NCBI RefSeq assembly: GCF_014652615.1
Contig: NZ_BMZD01000001.1
Span: 145,962-209,961, forward strand
DNA from: Novosphingobium arvoryzae
GTDB taxonomy: Bacteria; Pseudomonadota; Alphaproteobacteria; Sphingomonadales; Sphingomonadaceae
Direction of reading: 5' to 3'
DNA length: 64,000 nt
Of this stretch, positions 1 to 8,592 are shown piece by piece (position 1 is the first letter of the stretch; the number at the start of each line of letters is the position of its first letter). Position numbers and translations under genes: made by a program. The notes beneath the pieces were generated by a model that saw only the letters and a program-made list of their open reading frames with translations, searched no databases and was not told the origin of the DNA.

Positions 1-1
1 G

Positions 2-472
2 GTGGGCGAGTTCTATTCGGTCGCCGTCACCAACAATTATCAGCAGGCCGATACCGGCACCAAGATGATCCACAACGGGCGCGGCAGCCGGTCGACCATC
101 GTGTCCAAGGGCATTTCGGCGGGCAAGAGCCAGAACACCTATCGCGGCCTCGTCCGCGTCGCCCCGACCGCTGAAGGCGTGCGCAATTTCACCCAGTGCG
201 ATTCGCTGCTGCTGGGCAGCCAGTGCGGCGCGCATACGGTGCCCTACATCGAGGTGAGGAATCCCTCTGCCCAGATCGAGCACGAGGCGACCACCAGCAA
301 GATTTCCGATGACCAGCTGTTCTACGCGATGCAGCGCGGGCTGGGCCAGGAAGAGGCGGTGGCGCTGATCGTCAACGGCTTTGCCAAGGAAGTGCTGCAA
401 CAGCTGCCGATGGAATTCGCGGTGGAAGCGCAGAAGCTGCTGGGGATCAGCCTGGAAGGCAGCGTCGGATGA
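2..472 (+). CDS. sufB: SufB, Fe-S cluster assembly scaffold (C-terminal part, cut by window edge)
   Basis: SufB is the scaffold subunit of the cytosolic SufBCD complex, on which Fe-S clusters are built. Only the last 156 residues are present; the frame is open to the window edge, so the first codon here (GTG) is not the real start. The fragment matches the conserved SufB C-terminal core: a beta-helix stretch with GGR-like turns, the conserved Cys/Gly segments 'QCDSLL' and 'QCGAHT', the 'HEATTSKI' motif, and the helical tail that packs on SufC. It heads an operon of overlapping genes. The last codons (ATGA at 469-472) overlap the start of a small secreted protein, not sufC as is more usual. 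Confidence 0.95.
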   Translation: MGEFYSVAVTNNYQQADTGTKMIHNGRGSRSTIVSKGISAGKSQNTYRGLVRVAPTAEGVRNFTQCDSLLLGSQCGAHTVPYIEVRNPSAQIEHEATTSKISDDQLFYAMQRGLGQEEAVALIVNGFAKEVLQQLPMEFAVEAQKLLGISLEGSVG

Positions 473-843
473 TCGCGCTTGCCGTGCTGCTGGCCGCTGC
501 TTTTACCGGCCCCGATGCCGTTCCCGCGCTGGAAGCGGTGAAGTCGTGCGACCGGGGTGCGATGGCCGACATGACCAAGGCCGAGCCCCACCGTCGCAGC
601 CAGTTCGCCGCGGCCGCCTATGCCGAACAGCAGGCGATCGCGCGCGAGCGGGCCGCGCTGCTGACCCGGCCCACCGCCGATCCGACCCCGGCAGGGCAAG
701 CCAGCCTGGCGCTGGCACTGGGTGCGCTCGATGCCCGGCAGAAACAACTCGACGACGCGCGCGCGGTCGAATCCAGCTGGCGAACGCTGGTCGATGAACT
801 GCGCGCCGATTTCCTGGCCAATTGTGCACAAGGCAAACGCTGA
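469..843 (+). CDS. Small exported protein embedded between sufB and sufC
   Basis: A 124-aa protein not recognised as a named family. It begins with a short hydrophobic stretch ending in an A-A-F-T-G-like region that looks like a signal peptide or membrane anchor, followed by an Ala/Arg/Gln-rich, probably helical body with two Cys (about residues 27 and 120). Start and stop overlap both neighbours (ATGA with sufB, TGATG with sufC), so it is co-translated with the Fe-S assembly genes. An exported product inside a cytosolic pathway operon is odd. It may be a passenger whose role is unrelated to cluster assembly. No function is assigned. Confidence 0.75.
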   Translation: MIALAVLLAAAFTGPDAVPALEAVKSCDRGAMADMTKAEPHRRSQFAAAAYAEQQAIARERAALLTRPTADPTPAGQASLALALGALDARQKQLDDARAVESSWRTLVDELRADFLANCAQGKR

Positions 844-1586
844 TGCTGAAGATTGAGAAACTCTCCGCCACGGTCGCCGACAAGCCGATCCTGAAGGGCC
901 TGTCGCTGACCATCAACGCGGGCGAAGTCCACGCGATCATGGGGCCGAACGGGGCGGGCAAGTCCACGCTGGGTTATACGCTGGGCGGACGTCCGGGGTA
1001 TGAAGTGACCGGCGGTTCGGTGGCCTTTGACGGGCAGGACCTGCTGGCGCTGGAACCGCATGAACGCGCTGCGGCCGGGCTGTTCCTGGGGTTCCAGTAC
1101 CCGGTCGAAATTCCGGGCGTGTCGTTCGTGCAGTTCCTGCGCGAAGCCGCCAATGCCCAGCGCAAGGTACGCGGGGAAGCGCCGCTGTCGGGCGGGGAAT
1201 TCCTGAAGCTGGCCAAGGAACAGGCCGCGTTGCTGCGCATGGACATGGACATGCTGAAGCGCCCGGTGAACGTCGGCTTTTCGGGCGGGGAAAAGAAGCG
1301 CGCGGAAATGGTCCAGATGGGCATCCTGAATCCCAAGCTGGCGATTCTGGACGAGACGGACTCCGGCCTCGACATCGACGCGCTGCGGATCTGCGGTGAA
1401 GGGATCAATTCGATCATGCGCAAGCCCGACAAGGCCGTGCTGCTGATCACCCATTACCAGCGTCTGCTGGACTATGTGCAGCCCGATTTCGTCCACGTCC
1501 TTGCGGGCGGGCGGATCGTGAAGACCGGCGGGCCGGAACTTGCGCTCCAGCTGGAAGAGCAGGGCTACGAGGCGGTGGCGGCCTGA
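843..1586 (+). CDS. sufC: SufC, ATPase of the SufBCD complex
   Basis: ABC-type ATPase (247 aa) that drives conformational change of SufB-SufD during Fe-S cluster assembly; it is cytosolic and not a transporter. Walker A (GPNGAGKST) is at residues 34-42, the ABC signature (FSGGEKKR) near 145-152, and Walker B with the 'DETDSGLD' motif typical of SufC near 170-178; a switch His follows in 'LLITHY'. The ATG at 843 is chosen because it gives the normal SufC N-terminus and overlaps the preceding TGA. An upstream in-frame ATG (822) would add seven unconserved residues. Length is normal for the family. Confidence 0.97.
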   Translation: MLKIEKLSATVADKPILKGLSLTINAGEVHAIMGPNGAGKSTLGYTLGGRPGYEVTGGSVAFDGQDLLALEPHERAAAGLFLGFQYPVEIPGVSFVQFLREAANAQRKVRGEAPLSGGEFLKLAKEQAALLRMDMDMLKRPVNVGFSGGEKKRAEMVQMGILNPKLAILDETDSGLDIDALRICGEGINSIMRKPDKAVLLITHYQRLLDYVQPDFVHVLAGGRIVKTGGPELALQLEEQGYEAVAA

Positions 1587-2320
1587 TGAGCGCCCAACTT
1601 CTCCCCACCCGCCGCGACGAGGACTTCCGCTATGCGGACCTGACCGCGCTGGCCGGGGTCTGGCCGGCGGCGGTGGAGACGATCACCGTGGCGGCGGGCG
1701 AATCCGGCGCGCTCAGCGTGGTCAACACCGGCAATGCGGCGATGGTGCGTGAGCTGTCGATCACACTGGCGGCAGGGGCGAAGTTTGCGCTCCATGTGCT
1801 GAACGCGGGCAGCGGCTATGGCCGGGTGGCGGTGCGGGCCGAACTGGGCGAAGGTGCGGAGTTTACACTCGGCGCGGCGCAACTGGGCGGCGGCGATCAG
1901 GTGCTGGAACTGGTGACCAACGTCAGCCACGCCGCGCCCGATGCGGTCAGCCGCCAGGTAGTTCGCTCGGTCGTGGGTGGACAGGCGACGGCCAATTACC
2001 TTGGCAAGGTCCACGTGGCGCCGGGTGCCAACGGCACGGATGGTTCGCAGTCGGTCCGGGCCATGCTGCTGGACCGCACGGCGACGGCCAACGCCCGGCC
2101 CGAACTGGAAATCCATGCCGACGATGTGAAGTGTGCGCACGGCTGCGCGGTGGGGGAACTGGACCGCAACGGCCTGTTCTATCTCCAGTCGCGCGGGCTT
2201 ACCCCGCCCGAGGCCAAGCGGCTGATGCTGCAGGCCTTCATCGCCGAAGCCTTCACCGGTGCGGCAGACGAGGCAGCGTTGCAGGACGCCGCGCTGAAGG
2301 CACTGGGGGACTTGCTGTGA
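1586..2320 (+). CDS. sufD: SufD, Fe-S assembly scaffold subunit (short form)
   Basis: Partner of SufB and SufC in the SufBCD scaffold. The 244-aa product carries the C-terminal SufD hallmark: 'HADDVKCAHG' near residues 178-187, with the conserved Cys and His, then 'LFYLQSRGL' and the helical tail. It is much shorter than enterobacterial SufD (over 400 aa) because the N-terminal domain is reduced; the same short form is known from sphingomonads. It starts at an ATG overlapping the sufC TGA and ends with GTGA overlapping sufS. Confidence 0.95.
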   Translation: MSAQLLPTRRDEDFRYADLTALAGVWPAAVETITVAAGESGALSVVNTGNAAMVRELSITLAAGAKFALHVLNAGSGYGRVAVRAELGEGAEFTLGAAQLGGGDQVLELVTNVSHAAPDAVSRQVVRSVVGGQATANYLGKVHVAPGANGTDGSQSVRAMLLDRTATANARPELEIHADDVKCAHGCAVGELDRNGLFYLQSRGLTPPEAKRLMLQAFIAEAFTGAADEAALQDAALKALGDLL

Positions 2321-3513
2321 CGCTGGACCCTGCCCTGCGTGACGATTTTCCCGGCCTGGCGGGGGGCTGGCACTATCTGGACAGCGGCGCGACCGCGCAG
2401 AAGCCGCAGGCGGTGATCGATGCCGCGACCCAGGCGATGGGCCGCGATTACGCCACCGTCCACCGCGGCGTCTATGCCCGCAGCGCCAACATGACGCTGG
2501 CATTCGAGGAGGCCCGCCGCAAGGTTGCGGCCTTCATCGGCGCTCGCGAGGACGAGATCGTGTTCACGCGCGGCGCGACCGAGGCGATCAACCTCGTGGC
2601 GCAGACCTGGGGCGCGGCGAACCTGCAGGCGGGCGACCGTATCCTGCTGTCGGTGCTGGAGCATCATTCCAACATCGTGCCCTGGCAGTTGCTGGCCGAG
2701 CGGACCGGCGTTGCCATCGACATCTGCCCGCTCACCGCCGATGGGCGGATCGATCTGGATGCGGCGGAAGCGATGCTGACTCCTGCGCACAAGCTGGTCG
2801 CTCTGGCGCATGTCTCCAACGTGCTGGGTTCCACCCTTGATGCACCCCGCGCGGCGAAGCTGGCGCATGGGGTAGGGGCGAAGCTCTTGCTTGATGGCTG
2901 TCAGGCCGTGCCGCGCCTGTCGGTCGACGTCGCGGCGCTCGATTGCGATTTCTACGTGTTCTCGGCGCACAAGCTTTACGGCCCGACCGGGATTGGTGCG
3001 CTGTGGGCCAAGGCTGAAATTCTGGCCGCCATGCCGCCGTGGCAGGGCGGCGGCGCGATGATTGACCGGGTGACGTTCGACCGCACGACTTACGCCCCGC
3101 CGCCGCAGCGGTTTGAGGCCGGGACCCCCGCGATTGTCGAGGCGATCGCGCTGGGCGCGGCGGTGGATTATGTTTCCGCCATCGGGCTGGACGCGATCCA
3201 TGCGCACGAAGCCGCGCTGGTTGCCGAATTGCGCGATGCGCTGCGCAGCCGCAACGATGTGACGCTGTTCGGGCCAGAGGACAGCGCCGGTATCGTCAGT
3301 TTCGCGCTTGACGGGGTGCATCCGCACGACCTCGGCACCATATTGGACGAGGAAGGCGTGGCGATCCGCGCCGGGCACCACTGTGCGCAGCCCCTGATGG
3401 ATCATCTGGGCGTGCCTGCCACGGCCCGCGCTAGCTTTGGTTTGTATAGCAATTCCAGTGATATCGCCGCGCTGTTGCGCGGGATCGAACGCACCAGGAG
3501 GATTTTCGGGTGA
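2317..3513 (+). CDS. sufS: SufS, group II cysteine desulfurase
   Basis: PLP enzyme (398 aa) that removes sulfur from cysteine and passes persulfide to the Suf scaffold. The PLP lysine is about residue 219 in 'SAHKLYGPTG'; the catalytic Cys is about residue 356 in 'RAGHHCAQP', the signature of the SufS/CsdA type. The GTG at 2317 overlapping the sufD stop (GTGA) is chosen because it gives the expected 'DDFPGL...YLDSGATAQKP' N-terminus; the frame stays open upstream but reads through sufD. No sufE-type partner lies in this window, so its sulfur acceptor must be encoded elsewhere. Confidence 0.97.
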   Translation: MTLDPALRDDFPGLAGGWHYLDSGATAQKPQAVIDAATQAMGRDYATVHRGVYARSANMTLAFEEARRKVAAFIGAREDEIVFTRGATEAINLVAQTWGAANLQAGDRILLSVLEHHSNIVPWQLLAERTGVAIDICPLTADGRIDLDAAEAMLTPAHKLVALAHVSNVLGSTLDAPRAAKLAHGVGAKLLLDGCQAVPRLSVDVAALDCDFYVFSAHKLYGPTGIGALWAKAEILAAMPPWQGGGAMIDRVTFDRTTYAPPPQRFEAGTPAIVEAIALGAAVDYVSAIGLDAIHAHEAALVAELRDALRSRNDVTLFGPEDSAGIVSFALDGVHPHDLGTILDEEGVAIRAGHHCAQPLMDHLGVPATARASFGLYSNSSDIAALLRGIERTRRIFG

Positions 3514-3983
3514 GCGAGGACAGCAAGTTCACGGTTGAGGAAGTGGCAGCGGTTCCCGCGCCGCCCCGCGCCAAGGTCGATGATGTGGAAACCCCGGCGG
3601 ACAAGCTGGAGCGCAAGCGCGACTATCTGGAAGGGTTCCTGGCGGCCAAGCCGGAGGGCGTTTCCAGCACCGAGCCGGGCGGCGACCTCTACGAGGCAGT
3701 GATCGCCGCACTGCGCGACATTTTCGATCCGGAAATCCCGGTCAACATCTATGACCTGGGCCTGATCTATGGCGTGGACATCACCAAGGATGGCGGCGCG
3801 ACGGTGACGATGACGCTGACCACTCCGCACTGCCCCGTGGCCGAATCGATGCCGGGCGAAGTGGAGCTGCGGGTCAGCTCCGTGCCGGGGATTCGCGATG
3901 CCGAAGTGAACCTTGTCTGGGATCCGCCGTGGGACCCCGCCAAGATGAGCGACGAAGCGCGCCTCGAACTGGGGATGCTGTGA
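3510..3983 (+). CDS. sufT: SufT-like Fe-S assembly factor (DUF59/MIP18 family)
   Basis: A 157-aa protein of the MIP18/DUF59 family that accompanies suf operons and helps mature Fe-S proteins. The DUF59 core occupies about residues 58-150: 'DPEIPVNIYDLGLIYGV', then 'TLTTPHCPVAESMPGE' with the conserved Cys, and a 'WDPPWDPAKMSDEAR' end typical of the family. The first ~55 residues are a variable acidic extension. It starts at a GTG overlapping the sufS stop and ends in a TGATG overlap with the next gene. The symbol follows family usage; direct activity is inferred. Confidence 0.9.
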   Translation: MSEDSKFTVEEVAAVPAPPRAKVDDVETPADKLERKRDYLEGFLAAKPEGVSSTEPGGDLYEAVIAALRDIFDPEIPVNIYDLGLIYGVDITKDGGATVTMTLTTPHCPVAESMPGEVELRVSSVPGIRDAEVNLVWDPPWDPAKMSDEARLELGML

Positions 3984-4336
3984 TGACCGCGACCACCCGC
4001 CAGCGCCCCGCCGCCGTGATCCTGACCCCATCGGCAGAGGCGCGCGTGGCCAAGCTGATGGCCGATGCGCCCGCCGACGCGATCGGGGTGAAGCTGTCTA
4101 CCCCGCGCCGGGGCTGTTCGGGGCTGGCCTACTCGGTCGACTATGTGACCGAGGCAAATGCCCTCGACGAGCGGATCGAAACGCCGGGCGGCACGTTTTT
4201 CATCGACGGCGCCAGCGTGCTTTACCTGATCGGCAGCACGATGGACTGGGTGGAAGACGATTTCACCGCCGGGTTCGTGTTCCAGAATCCCAACGCCAAG
4301 GGTTCGTGCGGCTGCGGCGAAAGCTTTACGGTCTGA
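3983..4336 (+). CDS. sufA: SufA-like A-type Fe-S carrier (HesB/IscA family)
   Basis: A 117-aa A-type carrier that receives clusters from the SufBCD scaffold and delivers them to apo-proteins. The three family cysteines are present: one in 'RGCSGLAY' (about residue 46) and two in the C-terminal 'CGCGESF'. The ATG at 3983 overlaps the sufT-like TGA. The ORF could be extended 18 codons upstream, but that part overlaps sufT in another frame and is not conserved. It is the last gene of the suf operon here; a weak hairpin (CGGGT/ACCCG, about 4342-4361) follows. IscA/ErpA-type naming is also possible. Confidence 0.93.
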   Translation: MTATTRQRPAAVILTPSAEARVAKLMADAPADAIGVKLSTPRRGCSGLAYSVDYVTEANALDERIETPGGTFFIDGASVLYLIGSTMDWVEDDFTAGFVFQNPNAKGSCGCGESFTV

Positions 4337-4416
4337 ACCGGGCGGGTCAGCGCTAACCCGGCTTTAAGCAAATTATCCGATACCGCCCCGGTACTTGATC
4401 CTGGGGGCGAAACGCC

Positions 4417-5379
4417 ATGAGCATGCATTTCCGTGACCTGACCGCGCAGGCGGCTGCCGACGGGGCAATCAGCGCGGAGGAAATCCTGACCCTGCGCGGC
4501 GCCGGCTGGGCCGACGGGCAGATGGACCCGGAAGAGGCCGAATCGCTGTTTCTCGCGAACGAGGCGCTGCGCAATCCGGGGCCGGACTGGTGTGACTTCT
4601 TCGTCGAGGCGCTGAGCGAGTTCGTGGTCAACACGGTGGAGCCGCATGGTTATGTCGACCAGTTGATGGGCGACGAACTGGTTTCCCGGATCGACCGCGA
4701 TGGCCGCGTCGGGACGATGACCGAGCTGGAATTGCTGGTTCGCGTGCTGGAAAAGGCGCTGTCGGTGCCGGACAGTCTCAAGGCCTATGCCTTGCGGCAG
4801 CTGGAGGACATCGTCCTGTCCGGCGAAGGGCCGACCCGCGCGGGCGTGCTGGATCCCAAGGGGATCAACGAGGTGGAATGCCGCCTGCTGCGCCGCGTCA
4901 TCTTTGCCGCCGGCGGGGACCGTCCCGCCGCGGCCAGCCGGGCCGAGGCCGAAATGCTGTTCCGGTTGAAGGACGCGACGCTCTATGACGTCAACGCGCC
5001 CGAATGGGACCGCCTGTTCGTGCAGGGCGTGGGCAGCTATTTGCTGGGCTTTGGCGGCAAGGAGCCGCTCAGCCGGGAACGGGCGGCCGATCTGGAAGCG
5101 TTCATGAATCGCCCCGGTGCCGGGATCGGCAGTTTCCTGCGCCGGATGCTGGGGGCCGATGTCGATGCGGAAACCAGCAAGGGCTTCAGCAGTCTGCTCA
5201 GCATCACGCCGCACACGCCCGATCTGGACGATGAGGTGGAAGAAGCCGCGCGCCTGACCGAAAGCGAAGAGCTGTGGCTGCTCGACCATATCGACGCGGA
5301 CGAAGAGCTTGATCCGCTGGAAAAGGCCCTGCTGCAATTCATCGCCGAGGAAACCGGCGAGGAGCCGCTGCGCAGCTGA
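4417..5379 (+). CDS. Acidic protein of unknown function with repeated DG-x-E motifs
   Basis: A 320-aa soluble, strongly acidic protein, no signal peptide or membrane segment. It contains several repeats of the form 'ADGAISAEE', 'ADGQMDPEE', 'DRDGRVG' and 'DADEELDPLE', spaced between amphipathic helices. This pattern recalls TerB-like helical domains or degenerate EF-hands, but I do not recognise a named family, so no function is given. It starts at an ATG with an upstream GGGGGCG, about 80 bases after sufA, and ends back-to-back with the convergent lipoprotein gene (stops adjoin at 5379/5380). Confidence 0.8.
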   Translation: MSMHFRDLTAQAAADGAISAEEILTLRGAGWADGQMDPEEAESLFLANEALRNPGPDWCDFFVEALSEFVVNTVEPHGYVDQLMGDELVSRIDRDGRVGTMTELELLVRVLEKALSVPDSLKAYALRQLEDIVLSGEGPTRAGVLDPKGINEVECRLLRRVIFAAGGDRPAAASRAEAEMLFRLKDATLYDVNAPEWDRLFVQGVGSYLLGFGGKEPLSRERAADLEAFMNRPGAGIGSFLRRMLGADVDAETSKGFSSLLSITPHTPDLDDEVEEAARLTESEELWLLDHIDADEELDPLEKALLQFIAEETGEEPLRS

Positions 5380-5799
5380 TCAGCGACGCCGCAGCGCGGC
5401 GATGCACGCAGCGCGGTCCACGTCCTGGCCATCGCTGCCGCGCCGCGCATCGACATAGGTTGCCTGCGGTTCACGCCCGGCGCTGGCCGGATAGAGATAG
5501 ACGTCCAGCACGCAGGCATCGCCCGCGAACTGCAGCTTGCGGGCATCGCCTTCCCACACGTCCAGCCGCGCCGCGCCAAACTGGCGGACCAGGTCCGCCG
5601 GCGTCGCGCCGATCACTCCTTCCAGCCCCGGGGCGGACTGGATTCGCGCCGAGGGCGGGCCGCTGCGCGCGGGCGGGCGCGGGATGGTCAGCGCGGGCTT
5701 GGCGGAGGCGCTTTGCACCTTCGGCGCAGCCGTGCCGCCTCCACCGCATGCGGCGAGCAGCGGGATCAGGGCAAGCGGCAGCGCGAATCGGGCAGGCAT
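5380..5799 (-). CDS. Small putative lipoprotein, unknown function
   Basis: A 139-aa protein with a type II signal peptide: hydrophobic stretch and lipobox 'LLAACGGGG' with the lipidated Cys at about residue 18. A Pro/Ser/Ala-rich linker (to about residue 50) leads to a small domain 'GATPADLVRQFGAARLDVWEGDARKLQF', then 'CVLDVYLYP', resembling short outer-membrane-assembly-type domains such as SmpA/BamE. The similarity is a visual impression only. It is probably anchored in a cell-envelope membrane and lies tail to tail with the acidic protein gene. Confidence 0.75.
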   Translation of the reverse strand: MPARFALPLALIPLLAACGGGGTAAPKVQSASAKPALTIPRPPARSGPPSARIQSAPGLEGVIGATPADLVRQFGAARLDVWEGDARKLQFAGDACVLDVYLYPASAGREPQATYVDARRGSDGQDVDRAACIAALRRR

Positions 5800-5910
5800 G
5801 ATTGCCGCTTTGCCCGCGCCGCCGCTGCTGTCAACGCCGCGCCCCTTGCCCTGCGATCAGCGGATCGCTAGGCGCGGCAGGCACTTTTGCCCATACGATC
5901 AGGGAAATCC

Positions 5911-6906
5911 ATGTCCGCCACCCAGTATGATGTCATCGCCATCGGTAACGCCATTGTCGATGTCATGGCCCCCTGTGACGATGCCCTGATCGAGCGGCTG
6001 GGCATGACGCGCGGCGGGATGACGCTGATCGACACGGCCCGCGCCCACGAACTTTATGACGCAATGGGCCCCGCGCGCGAGATTTCGGGCGGGTCGGCGG
6101 CGAATACCCTGGCCGGTCTGGCCGCGCTCGGCGCGCGCTGCGCCTTCATTGGCCAGGTTGCCGATGACCAGCTGGGCGAAGTGTTCGCGCACGATATTCG
6201 CGCCGGTGGCATCGCGTTTGACACCCCGGCCCGCGCGGGCGATCCGCCGACGGCACGCTGCCTGATCTTCGTGACGCCCGATGGCCAGCGCACGATGAAC
6301 ACGTTCCTTGGTGCATCGCAGTTCCTGCCGCCCGCCGTGCTGGATGAAGCGGCCATCGCGGCGGCCAAGATCCTGTATCTCGAAGGTTATCTCTGGGACC
6401 CGGAAGAACCGCGCGCGGCGATGCGCCGGGCGATCGCGGCGGCCAAGGGCGCGGGCCGCAAGGTGGCTTTCACCCTGTCCGATGCCTTCGTGATCGAACG
6501 CCACGGCGCCGATTTCCGGGCGATGATCGAAACGGGCGATGTCGATATCCTGTTCGCCAACCATGTCGAACTCGCCGCCCTGACCGGCCATGACGATTTC
6601 GAAGCCGGCCTTGCGGAACTGGCGCCCAAGGTGCCGGTGCTGGTCGTCACCCGTGGGGAGCACGGCGCGGTTGCGATTCAGGAGGGCAACCGGGCCGAAG
6701 TCGCGGCGGAGCCGATTGCGCGGGTGGTGGATACCACGGGCGCGGGCGACCTGTTCGCCGCCGGGTTCCTGCATGGTCACGTCTCCGGCCGGTCGTTGGC
6801 CGATTGCCTGACGATGGGCGCGATCGCCGCGGCGGAGGTCATTTCGCACTATGGCGCGCGGCCCGAAGCGGACCTCAAGGAACTGGTTCTGTCCCGTCTT
6901 GGTTGA
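5911..6906 (+). CDS. PfkB-family sugar kinase, probable adenosine kinase
   Basis: A 331-aa carbohydrate kinase of the PfkB/ribokinase family, cytosolic. The N-terminal PfkB signature 'GGSAANTLAGLAALGA' is at about residues 60-75; the C-terminal signature with the catalytic base is 'DTTGAGDLFAAGF' (about 273-285). Close sphingomonad homologues are annotated adenosine kinase (adenosine + ATP to AMP + ADP), but substrate choice among PfkB enzymes cannot be read reliably from motifs. The ATG at 5911 follows an 'AGGGAAATCC' ribosome site; an in-frame ATG at 5887 would only add eight residues. Confidence 0.88.
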   Translation: MSATQYDVIAIGNAIVDVMAPCDDALIERLGMTRGGMTLIDTARAHELYDAMGPAREISGGSAANTLAGLAALGARCAFIGQVADDQLGEVFAHDIRAGGIAFDTPARAGDPPTARCLIFVTPDGQRTMNTFLGASQFLPPAVLDEAAIAAAKILYLEGYLWDPEEPRAAMRRAIAAAKGAGRKVAFTLSDAFVIERHGADFRAMIETGDVDILFANHVELAALTGHDDFEAGLAELAPKVPVLVVTRGEHGAVAIQEGNRAEVAAEPIARVVDTTGAGDLFAAGFLHGHVSGRSLADCLTMGAIAAAEVISHYGARPEADLKELVLSRLG

Positions 6907-6984
6907 GCATACGAATTTTCGCAGTTGCACACGCCTATGGGTTTCAGCTAGCTAGGCGCGCCTAACACAGAAGGGGGCTTAATA

Positions 6985-7179
6985 ATGCGCAAGACCGTTC
7001 TCACTCTCGCTCTGCTCGCCGCTCCGCTGGCTCTCTCGGCCTGCTCGAAGGCTGAAGAAGCTGCTCCGGAAGCCACCGAAGCTGCGACCACCGAAGCTGC
7101 TGACGCTTCGGCCGCTGCCACGGACGCTGCTGCTGCCGCGACCGACGCTGCTGCTGCGACCACCGAAGCTGCCCAGTAA
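6985..7179 (+). CDS. Ala/Thr-rich micro-lipoprotein
   Basis: A 64-aa protein preceded by a strong ribosome site (AAGGGGG). A signal peptide with lipobox 'LSAC' puts the lipidated Cys at about residue 20; the mature part is almost only Ala, Thr, Asp and Glu in repeats such as 'ATDAAAA' and 'TTEAA'. Codon use (GCT, ACC, GAA) is that of highly expressed genes. It resembles small abundant lipoproteins of the entericidin or Lpp type in size and layout, but has no entericidin motif and no heptad coiled coil. Function unknown. It ends in front of an exceptional hairpin terminator. Confidence 0.75.
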   Translation: MRKTVLTLALLAAPLALSACSKAEEAAPEATEAATTEAADASAAATDAAAAATDAAAATTEAAQ

Positions 7180-7235
7180 GGCGCTTATCGCGAGAGCGAT
7201 CGGGATGGGCTGAATGCCTGTCCACAGTGGACCAG

Positions 7236-7280
7236 GACGGCGCTCTCTCCGCTAGCGGAGGGGGCGCCGTCTGCCTTTTG
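7236..7280 (+). terminator. Long intrinsic terminator after the micro-lipoprotein
   Basis: A 36-base hairpin (7236-7271) pairs over its whole length: GACGGCGC with GCGCCGTC outside, CTCCGC with GCGGAG inside, joined by G-T pairs, and followed by TGCCTTTTG. A second small palindrome, GTCCAC-A-GTGGAC, sits just upstream at 7220-7232. The position 57 bases after the micro-lipoprotein stop and the T tract on the + side fit termination of that transcript. Confidence 0.8.
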
Positions 7281-7311
7281 GGCCAAGCGACTGGCGATGT
7301 AGCCGGGCGCG

Positions 7312-8592
7312 TCAGCCCTGCGCTTCGCGCGCCACTTCGCGATAGCCGATATCGCGGCGGCAGAATCCGTCGGCGAAATCGATCGCATCCACCGCCATAT
7401 AGGCGCGGGCCTGGGCCTCGGTTGCGCTGGCGCCGCGTGCGGTGACGTTGAGCACGCGCCCGCCGGTGGAAATCAGCTGTCCATCCGTCAATGCGGTGCC
7501 GGCATGGAATACCTTGGCACCGGTTGCCTCGGCGGCGTCCAACCCGCGAATCGCGCCGCCCTTTTTCGGCGTGCCGGGATAGCCCTGGGCCGCCATCACC
7601 ACGGTCAGGGCCGTATCGGGCGAGAGGCGCGGCGGTTGCAGCGTGGCCAGCTTGCCCTCGGCCACGGCCAGCAGCAGCTCGCCCAGATCCGATTCCAGCC
7701 GCAGCATCAGCACCTGGCATTCGGGATCGCCGAACCGGGCGTTGTACTCGATCAGCTTGACCCCGTCCTTGGTCAGCATCAGCCCGGCATAGAGCACGCC
7801 GGAATAAGGCATGCCCTCATCCGCCATACCCTTGACCGTGGGGGCGATGATCCGGGTCATGGCTTCGGCTTCCAGCTCGGGCGTCAGCACCGGGGCCGGG
7901 CTGTAGGCGCCCATGCCACCAGTGTTGGGGCCGGTATCGCCATCGCCGACCCGCTTGTGGTCCTGCGCGGAGCCGAACGGCACGATGGTATGGCCATCGG
8001 TGATCGCGAAGAAGCTGGCTTCCTCGCCCGCCAGGAATTCCTCGACCACGGCTTCGGCCCCCGCCGCGCCGAACTTGCCAGAAAAGATGTCGGCCACGGC
8101 TTCCTCGGCCTCGGCGCGGGTCATGGCGACGGTCACGCCCTTGCCGGCGGCCAGACCATCGGCCTTGATCACCACCGGAATCCCGAATCGGTCCAGCGCG
8201 GCCAGTCCTTCCGCCGCACTGGCGACCCGCACGAACCCGGCTGTCGGGATGTGATGACGCTCGCACAGTTCCTTGGTGAAGGCCTTGCTGCCTTCCAGCT
8301 GGGCGGCGGCCTGGCTGGGGCCGAACACCGGCACGCCCGCTGCGCGCAAGGCATCGGTCAGCCCGTCGACCAGCGGCGCTTCGGGGCCGACCACGACCAG
8401 CCCGATCCGCTGATCGGCGCAGAATTGCAGCACGGCGGCATGGTCGGTCGCGTCGAGTGCGACCAGTTCGGCGTGTTGGGCGATGCCCGGATTGCCGGGG
8501 GCTGCGAACAGTTTCGTGCACAGCCGGGATTGCGCCAGCTTCCATGCCAGCGCATGTTCGCGCCCGCCCGATCCCAGCAGCAGGATGTTCAT
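7312..8592 (-). CDS. purD: PurD, phosphoribosylamine-glycine ligase
   Basis: GARS (426 aa) catalyses the second step of purine synthesis: phosphoribosylamine + glycine + ATP to GAR. It is an ATP-grasp enzyme. Visible motifs are the N-terminal '[15 protein letters not shown]', '[12 protein letters not shown]', the ATP-grasp region '[13 protein letters not shown]' (about residues 138-150) and '[12 protein letters not shown]' near 285. Length is normal. The start (complement of 8590-8592) overlaps the start codon of the divergent xseA by two bases; on its own strand it is preceded by 'GGAACGGGGA'. Confidence 0.97.
   Translation of the reverse strand: MNILLLGSGGREHALAWKLAQSRLCTKLFAAPGNPGIAQHAELVALDATDHAAVLQFCADQRIGLVVVGPEAPLVDGLTDALRAAGVPVFGPSQAAAQLEGSKAFTKELCERHHIPTAGFVRVASAAEGLAALDRFGIPVVIKADGLAAGKGVTVAMTRAEAEEAVADIFSGKFGAAGAEAVVEEFLAGEEASFFAITDGHTIVPFGSAQDHKRVGDGDTGPNTGGMGAYSPAPVLTPELEAEAMTRIIAPTVKGMADEGMPYSGVLYAGLMLTKDGVKLIEYNARFGDPECQVLMLRLESDLGELLLAVAEGKLATLQPPRLSPDTALTVVMAAQGYPGTPKKGGAIRGLDAAEATGAKVFHAGTALTDGQLISTGGRVLNVTARGASATEAQARAYMAVDAIDFADGFCRRDIGYREVAREAQG

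Noticed and set aside
4417..5379. Tellurite-resistance TerB assignment for the acidic protein
   Set aside because: The DG-E pattern is only suggestive; no ter operon members lie around and residues do not clearly match TerB.
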